From Roseomonas indoligenes (lineage in GTDB: Bacteria > Pseudomonadota > Alphaproteobacteria > Acetobacterales > Acetobacteraceae): a DNA stretch of 40,832 bases. The notes under the pieces are model-generated. The model saw only the letters and a list, made by a program, of their open reading frames with translations, did no database searches and was not told the origin of the DNA. The DNA lies in the NCBI RefSeq assembly GCF_017813365.1, contig NZ_JAGIZA010000029.1, forward strand, positions 1 to 40,832. The letters run 5' to 3'. Below, one piece after another: positions 33,243-40,694 of the stretch. Every line of letters starts with the position of its first letter. Within the stretch, counting starts at the first letter, position 1. The translations under genes were made by a program, and so were the position numbers.

Positions 33243-33848
33243 TCAGCGCCCCCCGAAGGCGGTGAAGGCGGCGTCCACGATGCGGTCGATGAAGGCGTCC
33301 GTCACCGGCTCCCCCGAAACCACCTTGCGGTAGTAGAGCGGGCCGTAGATCGCATCGAGGAACAGGTCCAGGTCGGTCCCCTCCGCGATCTCGCCCGCCA
33401 TGATCGCCTGCTGCGCCAGCATCCGCGTCTGCGCGCGGCGCGGCCTGGCGATCTGCTCCGAATAGGCCTCCGCCAGCGCCGGATCGGTCTGCTTCGCGCC
33501 GATCAGCGCCAGGATCGCGTGCCCCTGCGCGCTGTTCAGCAGGCGGATGGTTGCCTTGAGCTGCCGCTGGAAGCGCTCGCGGTAGCTCGCCGCCTTCGAC
33601 GTATCCACGATCGGGGTCATCCGCGCCGAGACGCAGTCCAGCGCGACCGCTGCCCGGTTCGGCCACCAGCGGTAGAGCGTGGTCTTGGCGACCCCGGCCC
33701 GCGCCGCCACGGCTTCCATGGTGACGGCCTGGAACCCCCCTTCGGAGAGCAGTTCCTCCGTCGCCGCCAGGATCTTGTCCCGCGCCTCGGTGCTGCGGGG
33801 CCGGCCGCGGCGGAGCGCGGCGGCCGGCGCTCCGTCCTCGACCGGCAT
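33243..33848 (-). CDS. TetR-family transcriptional regulator
   Basis: Regulator of 201 residues. The DNA-binding helix-turn-helix is at about residues 22-66 (ARDKILAATEELLSEGGF, then VAARAGVAKTTLYRWWPNRAAV). The C-terminal helical domain resembles the TetR_C_11-like group (about 85-195). ATG 33848 has GAAGG 7 nt upstream; that ribosome site lies inside the palindrome AACGAA-CC-TTCGTT, which may be its own operator. It is the last gene of the minus-strand run and lies 70 nt after the Bug 5 gene. It may be read with that operon or separately. It converges with the aldo/keto reductase, the stops being 19 nt apart. Confidence 0.92.
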   Translation of the reverse strand: MPVEDGAPAAALRRGRPRSTEARDKILAATEELLSEGGFQAVTMEAVAARAGVAKTTLYRWWPNRAAVALDCVSARMTPIVDTSKAASYRERFQRQLKATIRLLNSAQGHAILALIGAKQTDPALAEAYSEQIARPRRAQTRMLAQQAIMAGEIAEGTDLDLFLDAIYGPLYYRKVVSGEPVTDAFIDRIVDAAFTAFGGR

Positions 33849-33849
33849 G

Positions 33850-33863
33850 AACGAACCTTCGTT
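33850..33863. promoter_or_regulatory. Palindrome AACGAA-CC-TTCGTT at the tetR start, candidate operator
   Basis: Exact 6-nt arms with a 2-nt spacer, immediately before the tetR ATG. Beyond one mismatched pair the symmetry continues for 2 nt each side. A TetR dimer bound here would cover the ribosome site's DNA and block transcription from upstream. Confidence 0.5.
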
Positions 33864-33918
33864 GATCCGGCCCCTCTTGGCGGAAAGCTCCAAGGGGTTC
33901 AAGTCGCGGTGGCCCGGC

Positions 33919-34950
33919 CTATTCCAGCCGCGCCCCGGAGACGCGAACGAGTTCCTGCCAGGTCGGGGTCTGCTCCTCGATGTACCGGGTGAAGGCGGCC
34001 GGGGAGGCATCCGTGACCGGCATGAAGCCGAGGGGCTGCAGGCGTTCCCGGTAGTCCGGCTGCTTCGCGGCCTGCACCGTCGCGCCGTGCAGGCGCGCGG
34101 CGACATCGGGGGCGAGCCCGGCCGGGCCGTCGATCGAGTACCAGAACTCCATGTCCATCCCCGAGCCCGGCAGCAGCTCCGCCATGCCGGGAACCGCCTC
34201 CAGCCCCGGCACGTAGTCCACCCGCTTGGCGCTTCCCACCGCCAGCGCGCGCAGCCGCCCTTCCCGGACATGCGGGATGATCGCGGGGATGCCGTCGAAG
34301 ATCATGTCCGCGGAGCCGGCGAGCAGGTCGTTCAGCGCCGGGGCCAGGCCGCGATAGGGAACATGGGTGATCTGCACACCCGCGGATTGCATGAGCTTGG
34401 CCAGGGAAAGATGGCTGATCGTCCCCTGGCCGGAGGAGGCCATGGTGAGCCCGCCCGGCTTCTCCTTCGCGGCGGAGATGAACTCCGCGAAGTTCCGCCA
34501 GGGTGAGCTCGCGTTGACGGCGAGCAGCGTCGTGCCGATCGAGACGCGGCTGAGATGCGTGAAGTCCTTCATCGGATCGAAGGGAATGCGCCCGCCGTAG
34601 AGATCCTTGTTGGCGCAGAAGATCGTCGCACCGCCAAGGAAGAGCGTGTAGCCGTCGGGCGCGGAGCGGGCGACCACTTCGGCCGCGATGTTGCCGCCCG
34701 CGCCGCCTCTATTCTCCACCACCACGGACTGGCCGAGGATGGCCGACATCCGCTCTCCCACAAGGCGCGCGGTGATGTCGGCGGCGCCGCCGGGCGTGAA
34801 GGGCACGACCAGACGGATGGAGCGCGTCGGGAAGCCCTGTGCCAGGGCGGGCCGGAGCAGCGCGGGTGCGGCGAGCCCGCCGAGAAGCAGCCCGCGGCGC
34901 CCGATCCGGGTCCTTCCCGCCCGCGTCGGGGCGGATCCCTCGTCGTTCAT
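33919..34950 (-). CDS. Bug/TctC-type periplasmic solute-binding protein 5
   Basis: Bug-family protein of 343 residues. The signal has a twin arginine in IGRRGLLLGG (residues 16-25) and ends near PALAQG. Motifs are PFTPGGAAD, ENRGGAGGN, ASSGQGTISH and HVPYRGLAPAL, all standard. ATG 34950 is preceded by AAGGGAGAG. It lies 52 nt after the MmgE/PrpD 2 gene and is the transport gene of the PrpF-led operon, so its ligand is probably the acid that this operon degrades. TctA/TctB partners are absent here and would have to be encoded elsewhere. Confidence 0.93.
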   Translation of the reverse strand: MNDEGSAPTRAGRTRIGRRGLLLGGLAAPALLRPALAQGFPTRSIRLVVPFTPGGAADITARLVGERMSAILGQSVVVENRGGAGGNIAAEVVARSAPDGYTLFLGGATIFCANKDLYGGRIPFDPMKDFTHLSRVSIGTTLLAVNASSPWRNFAEFISAAKEKPGGLTMASSGQGTISHLSLAKLMQSAGVQITHVPYRGLAPALNDLLAGSADMIFDGIPAIIPHVREGRLRALAVGSAKRVDYVPGLEAVPGMAELLPGSGMDMEFWYSIDGPAGLAPDVAARLHGATVQAAKQPDYRERLQPLGFMPVTDASPAAFTRYIEEQTPTWQELVRVSGARLE

Positions 34951-35002
34951 GTGTTTCTCTCCCTTTGTCCGCTTCCGGCCCCGTCGGTGCCTGGCTCTGT
35001 CT

Positions 35003-36403
35003 TCAGGAAGCGCGCGCGAAAGGCGTCTCCTCGACGGCCAGACCCCCGGTGCCGACGCCCTGCGCCAGGTCCATCAGTTCCGCCGCGCGCGGCAGCGTCT
35101 CCAGCCGGCGGACCCGCTCGAGCAGCCGGGTCATCGCCTCCGCCCCGATCACCGGATCGCCGAGCAGGTGCGCCTTCCCGGCGGCCTCCTCCGGCGTCAT
35201 CGGGTTGGCGATGGAGCCCTTGGGATGGTCCACCTGGGAGGAGTAGATCGCGCCATCCTCGGCCTCGATCGTCATGAGGCAGGAGACGCCGCGGGGCAGG
35301 CTGTCATCGGGCACGACCGTCACCATTTCCGACAGGCGCAGGATGGCCGGGTCGTGCACCTTCTCCTCGGTGTATTGCGGCAGCAGGGCCGCGCCCTCGC
35401 GCAGCGCCACGGCCACGGAGTAGTTCATGCTGACCTGTGCCTCGTGATGGGTCCCTGGGCGCGCGATCTGGTGGTAATGCGCCCAGGCCGGATGGCGACG
35501 GATCGTGATGCTGCGGATCCCGTCCACGCGGTCCGCGCCCATCTGCCGGCGGATATCGAGGGCGCAGTCGATGCCGTTATGGATCGGGCGGGCGCAGGAA
35601 TAGGCCTTGTACTCGATGTGGATCGGGAACTCGGTCCCGAGGCCGCGCGTCAGCGCCTCCGGGTCGAACCTGTCGCTGAAGGCCCGGCAGAAACCGCGCT
35701 GGCCGTCGAGGATGGTCGCGGCGCCGGTGAAGCCGAGCTGCGCCATCACGGCGGAGGTGACTCCGTTGCGCGCCGCCGGGCCGGGGTTGAAGCGCTTCTG
35801 CATGGAGGGGCCGTACATCTCCATCAGTCCCGAGGCCTGGGCGCCGGCCATTCCGAGGGCCGAGACCATCCGCTCCTCGTCCAGCCCGAGCAGCAGGCCC
35901 GCCGCGACGGCGGCGCCGAAGACGCCGACGGCCGGGGTGGTGTGGTACCCGCGGTCGCGCAGCGAGGGGTTCGTCGCGTCGCTCAGCCGCGCCATGGCCT
36001 CGCATCCCGCCACCACCGCCGTCAGCAGTTCCGCGCCCGTCGATCCCGCCCGCTCCGCCGCGGCCAGCGCCGCCGCGACCACGGGCGGGCTGAAGTGGTA
36101 GAGCGCCAGGATGTCCACGTCGTCCAGCTCGACGCTGTGCGAGGCGATGGCGTTGGCGAAGGCGGCGTGCACAGCCGGCACGCGCGCGCCGCGGCCGTTG
36201 ACCACGGTCGCCTCCGCCACGCCGCCAGTCTCGACCGCGAAGCGCCGCGCGATCGCGCCGCTATCCGTGCGCGAGCCCGCGAGGGCGACGCCGAACCAGT
36301 CTGCGATCAGCGCCTTGGCATCGTCCAGGTGCTTCTGCGGGATATGCTCGATCGTGAGGGCGGCGAAGTGGCGGGCAAGGGTGACGGCGGCGGGTTCGGA
36401 CAC
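35003..36403 (-). CDS. MmgE/PrpD family protein 2
   Basis: MmgE/PrpD protein of 466 residues, the same size as the copy at 26252-27655 but clearly different in sequence. Visible blocks are LIADWFGVALAGSRTD (about 31-46), SHSVELDDVDILALYHFSPPVVAAALA, MYGPSMQKRFNPGPAARNGV and IEYKAYSCARPIHNGI, matching positions of the substrate pocket in 2-methylcitrate dehydratase and cis-aconitate decarboxylase relatives. GTG 36403 has AGGAGG at 7-nt spacing; the open frame continues upstream into the hydrolase gene. It likely dehydrates, hydrates or decarboxylates a pathway acid between the PrpF-like and reductase steps. The exact reaction is unknown. Confidence 0.9.
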   Translation of the reverse strand: MSEPAAVTLARHFAALTIEHIPQKHLDDAKALIADWFGVALAGSRTDSGAIARRFAVETGGVAEATVVNGRGARVPAVHAAFANAIASHSVELDDVDILALYHFSPPVVAAALAAAERAGSTGAELLTAVVAGCEAMARLSDATNPSLRDRGYHTTPAVGVFGAAVAAGLLLGLDEERMVSALGMAGAQASGLMEMYGPSMQKRFNPGPAARNGVTSAVMAQLGFTGAATILDGQRGFCRAFSDRFDPEALTRGLGTEFPIHIEYKAYSCARPIHNGIDCALDIRRQMGADRVDGIRSITIRRHPAWAHYHQIARPGTHHEAQVSMNYSVAVALREGAALLPQYTEEKVHDPAILRLSEMVTVVPDDSLPRGVSCLMTIEAEDGAIYSSQVDHPKGSIANPMTPEEAAGKAHLLGDPVIGAEAMTRLLERVRRLETLPRAAELMDLAQGVGTGGLAVEETPFARAS

Positions 36404-36425
36404 TGGTTTTCCTCCTGGTCTTCGT

Positions 36426-37220
36426 TCAGGCGCTCGGCTCGGCGTCGAGGCGGACGGCGATGCCATCCAGCTCCGGCGAGACGGCGGGGTAGCGGCGCAT
36501 CACCTCCGGATCGTGCCCGGGGACGATGTGCTTCGGCGTGGGGGCGAGGTCCCGCAGGCGGTCGAACCCCTCCAGCATCTCTCCGACATGGAAGGCCGTG
36601 GGAAAGGGCCGCCCCTTCTCCATGTTCTCGTAGAAATGGGTGACGTCGGAGGCGAGCACGACAGGGCCGCGCCGGGTGTTCACCCGCACGCATTGCAGCC
36701 CCGCGGAGTGCCCGCCCATCCTGTGCAGCGAGACGCCGGGCGCGATCACCGCGTCGCCGTCGTGGAACCGGACGCGCTGCGCGAAGTTCAGGCGCACCAT
36801 GCCGCAGACATCCTCCACCTCGAAGGAGTGCGACAGCTTCGGATAGGCCATGTAGCGGCCGGTCGCGTAGTGCATCTCCGGCTCCTGCAGGTGGAAGCGG
36901 GCGGCCGGGAAGCGGTCGAAGTTGCCGACATGGTCGTAGTGCAGATGTGTCAGCACCACCTCCTGCACAGTCGCAGGGTCGATGCCGATCAGGCGCAGGC
37001 TCTCCACAGGGCAGCGCAGGAAGGTGCGGCCGCGCTTCGCCGAAGTCGCCTCGTTGAAGCCCGTGTCAATGACGAAGCTCCGCTCCGCGCCGACGGCGGC
37101 CCAGACGAAGTAGTCCATCGGCATGGGGGCGTCGTGCGGGTCGCCTCCGATGAAGTGGTCCCGGCGCTTCGCATCGCGCATGGCGTAGCGGATGGCGAAG
37201 AGCTCGTAGGTGTCGTCCAT
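36426..37220 (-). CDS. Metallo-beta-lactamase-fold hydrolase 2 (AHL-lactonase-like)
   Basis: Paralogue of the hydrolase at 27855-28646, 264 residues. The zinc ligands are conserved: His92, His94, Asp96 and His97 (HLHYDH), then HSAG, ASDVTHFYEN and VPGHDP. Both copies share the unusual GGDPHD-x-PMPMD segment at residues 25-35, which therefore looks like a mark of this subgroup. ATG 37220 follows AGGAG with about 8-nt spacing, 11 nt after the reductase stop. It lies directly upstream of the MmgE/PrpD 2 gene, repeating the pairing seen at 27 kb. It probably opens a lactone or cleaves an ester in the same pathway. Confidence 0.9.
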   Translation of the reverse strand: MDDTYELFAIRYAMRDAKRRDHFIGGDPHDAPMPMDYFVWAAVGAERSFVIDTGFNEATSAKRGRTFLRCPVESLRLIGIDPATVQEVVLTHLHYDHVGNFDRFPAARFHLQEPEMHYATGRYMAYPKLSHSFEVEDVCGMVRLNFAQRVRFHDGDAVIAPGVSLHRMGGHSAGLQCVRVNTRRGPVVLASDVTHFYENMEKGRPFPTAFHVGEMLEGFDRLRDLAPTPKHIVPGHDPEVMRRYPAVSPELDGIAVRLDAEPSA

Positions 37221-37231
37221 CCGGGGCGCTC

Positions 37232-39262
37232 CTACGACACGGCCAGGTCGGGCGTCGCGGCGCGGACGCGGGCCCGCGGGCGGCGCTCGACGGCCAGCGC
37301 CGTCATCCAGGCGTCGCGGATGCCGTCCAGGAAGTCGCTGGGCCGGTTGCAGTCCCCGACCAGCACGTGGTCCACCCCGGCTTCCTGCAGCAGGGGCACG
37401 ACGTCCCGGTTCGGCACCGGGCCGATGGCATGGACGATCACGTCGCCCGCCGGCATCGTCCAGCGCCGCTCGCCGCTCCGCAGGACGAGGTCGGGGCCCT
37501 CGAAGCCCTCCACCATCGTGCCGGTGAGCCAGGTCACGCCGCCCTGCTCCAGCCGCTCCAGCAGGTCGAAGCGGTTGTTGCGCGCCATCCCCGTGGCGAC
37601 CGTCGGCAGTCCTTCGAGGACGGTGACGCGGCGGCCATCGCCCATGATGAGGTCCGCCGTCTCGAGCCCGACGAGGCCGCCGCCAATCACCGTCACGGCG
37701 CTGCCGGGCGGAATGCGGGAGGGGTCACGGATGACCTCCCAAGCGTGGATGGTGGGACAGGGGGCCGCGTCCAGCATCGGCAGGCGTCGTGCGCGCGAGC
37801 CCGTGGCGACGATGACGAGGTCCGGCGCGAACTCATGGATACGGGCCAACGTCGCCTCGGTTCCGTAGCGCACGGGGACGCCAAGCGCCTCGATCTGCGG
37901 CCAGCGATAGCTCCAGATGCCGCCGACATCCGCCTTGTCCGGCCCGGCGGTCGCCAGCGGCACCTGCCCGCCCGCGCGGTCGCTCGCCTCCCAGATCTCG
38001 ACGGCGTGGCCGCGCGCGGCGGCGACGCGCGCTGCTTCAACCCCCGCCACGCCCGCACCGAGGACGAGCACGCGCCGGCGCTGCGCCTGCGGCACCGGCT
38101 CGGCAAGCTGCGGCTCGGCAAGGTCCAGCCGCTCGAACTCGGTGCCGACGAGCGGGTTGGCGACGCAGGCCACGTCCTGCTCAAGCGTCAGCCGCTCGAA
38201 GCAAACGTTGCAGGAGATGCACTTCTTGATCGGCGTCGGGATCGTGCCGAAGGCCTTGTTCGTCCAGTAGGGGTCGGCCACCAGCGCGCGGCAGACGGCG
38301 ACGTATTGCGCGCTGCCGGCCTGCAGCACGCCCTCCGCGTCCTCCGGATCGATGATGCGCCCGGCCATGATCACGGGGATGCCCAGCGCCTCCTTGATGG
38401 GCCGGGCGTAGGGTTCCAGGCATCGGCGAGCGAAGGAGGGCGGCTGGATGCAGTAGCGTGACAGGGCGGGGCTCTCGTTCGATCCGCCGGAGAGGTCGAT
38501 GGCGATCACGCCGGCCTGCTCCAACGCCTGGCAGAGGGCGATGATCTCTGCCTCGCCATACCCGCCCTCGACGTACTCGGTCGCGCTGACGCGGACCATG
38601 AGCGGCAGCTCCGGGAGCTCCGACCGGATCAGCCCCACCGTCTCCGTCAGCAGCCGCATCCGGTTCTCGAGCGAACCGCCATAGGCGTCGTCCCGCCGGT
38701 TGATCCGGGCGGTGAAGAATTGCTGGAACAGGTAGCCGTTGGCGGCGTGGAGTTCGACGGCGTCGTAGCCCGCTTCCCAGGCGCGGCAGGCGGAGGTCAG
38801 GAAGTCCTCCTGGATCGCGCGGATCTCGCCGATGCCCAGCGCCCGGATCGGTTCGCCCGTGGCGGGATGGGTCCAGTCCGAAGGCCCCACCGGCTCCATG
38901 CCCAGGACGGAGCGGCGCAGCAGGCCGCCCCTGTGGTTCAGCTGGGCGACCGCGAGCGCGCCGCCCTCATGGATGGCGTCCACCACCGCGGCCAGGCCGG
39001 GGATGAAGCGGTCGTGGTGGATGCAGAGGGAATTGCGGTGGTTGCGCGCATTGGCGGAGACGACCATCGCCTCGGTGATGATCATCGCCGCGCCGCCACG
39101 CGCCCGCTCCGCGTAGTAGAGCTTGTCGCGCTCGGTGGAGAAGCCGTCGCCCGTGCCGTAATTGGTGCCCATCGGGCCCATGATAATGCGGTTGCGCAGA
39201 GCCAGCGGCCCCATTGTGCCGGGCTGGGCGATCAGCATCGGGCCGCGGCCGGCGGCGCTCAC
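37232..39262 (-). CDS. Ene reductase fused to FAD/NAD(P) domain (2,4-dienoyl-CoA reductase-like)
   Basis: Fusion of 676 residues like FadH or the bile-acid BaiCD/BaiH enzymes. Residues 10-340 form the FMN TIM barrel (NRIIMGPMGTNY, QLNHRGG, ELHAANGYLFQQFFTARINRR). A cysteine cluster follows (Cys348, 351, 354 and 366) that should hold 4Fe-4S; its first three Cys are CxxCxxC, against CxxCxxxC in FadH. Residues 397-676 carry two dinucleotide motifs, VLGAGVAGVEAA and VIGGGLVGLETAD. Electrons would pass from NADPH through FAD, the cluster and FMN to a conjugated C=C. GTG 39262 overlaps the PrpF stop (GTGA) and has GGAGG 7 nt upstream. The true substrate may be free acid or CoA ester. Confidence 0.93.
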   Translation of the reverse strand: MSAAGRGPMLIAQPGTMGPLALRNRIIMGPMGTNYGTGDGFSTERDKLYYAERARGGAAMIITEAMVVSANARNHRNSLCIHHDRFIPGLAAVVDAIHEGGALAVAQLNHRGGLLRRSVLGMEPVGPSDWTHPATGEPIRALGIGEIRAIQEDFLTSACRAWEAGYDAVELHAANGYLFQQFFTARINRRDDAYGGSLENRMRLLTETVGLIRSELPELPLMVRVSATEYVEGGYGEAEIIALCQALEQAGVIAIDLSGGSNESPALSRYCIQPPSFARRCLEPYARPIKEALGIPVIMAGRIIDPEDAEGVLQAGSAQYVAVCRALVADPYWTNKAFGTIPTPIKKCISCNVCFERLTLEQDVACVANPLVGTEFERLDLAEPQLAEPVPQAQRRRVLVLGAGVAGVEAARVAAARGHAVEIWEASDRAGGQVPLATAGPDKADVGGIWSYRWPQIEALGVPVRYGTEATLARIHEFAPDLVIVATGSRARRLPMLDAAPCPTIHAWEVIRDPSRIPPGSAVTVIGGGLVGLETADLIMGDGRRVTVLEGLPTVATGMARNNRFDLLERLEQGGVTWLTGTMVEGFEGPDLVLRSGERRWTMPAGDVIVHAIGPVPNRDVVPLLQEAGVDHVLVGDCNRPSDFLDGIRDAWMTALAVERRPRARVRAATPDLAVS

Positions 39263-40449
39263 TCGGCGGCCTCCGCCAGAGTCGGCCCGCGGTCGGGGGT
39301 GAAGACATAGCCCTCCATGATCCGCCGCGCGGTGCGCCCGAGCGTCGCGCGCTGCACGCGGAACTCCGGCCCGTTCCCGCCGGAGACCTTCACCTCCGTG
39401 GTGATCACGCCGGCCGGGTGGCCGATGCGGCACTCGGCCGTCTCATGCGGGACGGGGCGCGCGGCCTCATGCACCAGCGTGCCGGGCAGGCGGCTCGCCA
39501 CGCCCGTGCAGACCGTGCTCGTCCCGGCATAGGTCTTGTGGGTGCGCTGCATGAACATCAGCCGCGCCAGCACGTCCATCTCCTCGGCCGCCACCTCGCG
39601 GCCATGGAGGAAGTCACGATAGGCGCCCGGCGCCGCCACCATGCCGAGGATGGGCACGGCCGGCGTTTCGGCACGCGCCGTTTCCGGCGAGGTGGCAAGA
39701 CCGAGGCGGTGCGCGGCGGCGCCGCGGATACGCTCGAGCCGGTCCAGCAGCTTGGCGTCTCCGTCGATCTCGGCGGGCGTTTCTCGGCCGGTCATGCCGA
39801 CATCCGCGGCACGGATGAAGACGTGCGGGTTGCCGATGTCGACGAGGCTTGCCTCGATCGTACCAACACCTTCCACCTCCAGCCGGTCCACGGGGATGCC
39901 GGTCGGCAGCAGCGCGCCAGTCGCACCGCCTGCCGTGTCGGCGAAGTCCACCAGGATCGGTGCGCCCGTGCCGGGGACGCCGGGGATCGCGTAGTCGCCC
40001 TCCTCAGCCGGCTGCCCGTTCTCGACAGGCACCTCGATCCGCAGCACGCGCTTCAGGTTCGTGTTCCAGGCGCGGACCACTGTCACGGGCGATCGTGCCT
40101 CGACCATGCCCTCGCGCACGGCGAAGGCCCCGACGGCGGAGCTGATGTTGCCGCAGAGGCTGAGATAGTCGATCGACGGCTCGTCGATCTCGACCTGGCC
40201 GAAGGTGTAAGTGAGGTGGGTCCCCGCCGCTTCCGGGATCTCGGTACGCGGCGGGCCGATCACGGCGAGCTTGCTTGTCAGCGGGTCGGCGCCGCCCAGG
40301 CCGTTGATCTGGCGCTTATCCGGCGATCCGAAGATGCCGAGAATGAGGGCGTCGCGCGCGGCCGGGTCGGTGGGCAGGTCGGCTTCCTTGAGGAAAACCG
40401 CCTTGCTCGTGCCTCCGCGCATGATCACGCACCGCGTCTGCTGTGCCAT
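39259..40449 (-). CDS. PrpF-like isomerase (2-methylaconitate isomerase / 4-oxalomesaconate tautomerase family)
   Basis: Protein of 396 residues of the PrpF family, two diaminopimelate-epimerase-like halves. MRGGTSKAVFL (residues 10-20) is diagnostic. Lys60 in TSKLAVIG and Cys99 in LCGN match the Lys and Cys known to be essential in Shewanella PrpF; Cys314 in TSTVCTG is in the second half. Family members move a double bond in tricarboxylic acids: methylaconitate in propionate use, and 4-oxalomesaconate in gallate and protocatechuate 4,5-cleavage. ATG 40449 has GGAGG 5 nt upstream. It heads the operon running down to Bug 5. The absence of PrpB/PrpC or ring-cleavage dioxygenase genes means neither named pathway is shown. 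Confidence 0.9.
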   Translation of the reverse strand: MAQQTRCVIMRGGTSKAVFLKEADLPTDPAARDALILGIFGSPDKRQINGLGGADPLTSKLAVIGPPRTEIPEAAGTHLTYTFGQVEIDEPSIDYLSLCGNISSAVGAFAVREGMVEARSPVTVVRAWNTNLKRVLRIEVPVENGQPAEEGDYAIPGVPGTGAPILVDFADTAGGATGALLPTGIPVDRLEVEGVGTIEASLVDIGNPHVFIRAADVGMTGRETPAEIDGDAKLLDRLERIRGAAAHRLGLATSPETARAETPAVPILGMVAAPGAYRDFLHGREVAAEEMDVLARLMFMQRTHKTYAGTSTVCTGVASRLPGTLVHEAARPVPHETAECRIGHPAGVITTEVKVSGGNGPEFRVQRATLGRTARRIMEGYVFTPDRGPTLAEAAE

Positions 40450-40489
40450 GGGTTCCTCCAACAGGTGCCAGTCGGGCTGGCTTGCCCGC

Positions 40490-40518
40490 TATAAACCATA
40501 CGCGACGTATCGTTTCAA
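40490..40518 (-). promoter_or_regulatory. Promoter candidate for the PrpF-led operon
   Basis: On the minus strand TTGAAA (40518-40513) is followed by a 17-nt spacer and TTTATA (40495-40490). The -35 is good, the -10 matches only half the consensus. Transcription would start about 34 nt before the PrpF ATG. The spacer holds a palindrome (40498-40510). Confidence 0.5.
40498..40510. promoter_or_regulatory. Palindrome ATACG-CGA-CGTAT, candidate operator of the divergent GntR protein
   Basis: Exact 5-nt arms with a 3-nt centre sit inside the 17-nt spacer of the promoter candidate, where a bound repressor would exclude RNA polymerase. HutC-type GntR proteins bind short inverted repeats with GT/AC features. 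The gene of such a protein starts divergently 184 nt away. Confidence 0.5.
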
Positions 40519-40694
40519 TACTCTTCGCGCGAGCGTGTCCGCCGTTTCATCCTGAAGTGCTGGGCTGCGTCCGGCTGGCAGATCGGCCGGGTATCCCGAG
40601 GGCTTTCGTGGCCCGGCCAGAACGGCCAGGGGCCTGCCAGGCGCCGGGCCGGGCCGGGCTCGCCCAAACCGACGCGGCCATGGCATAAGGCGGC

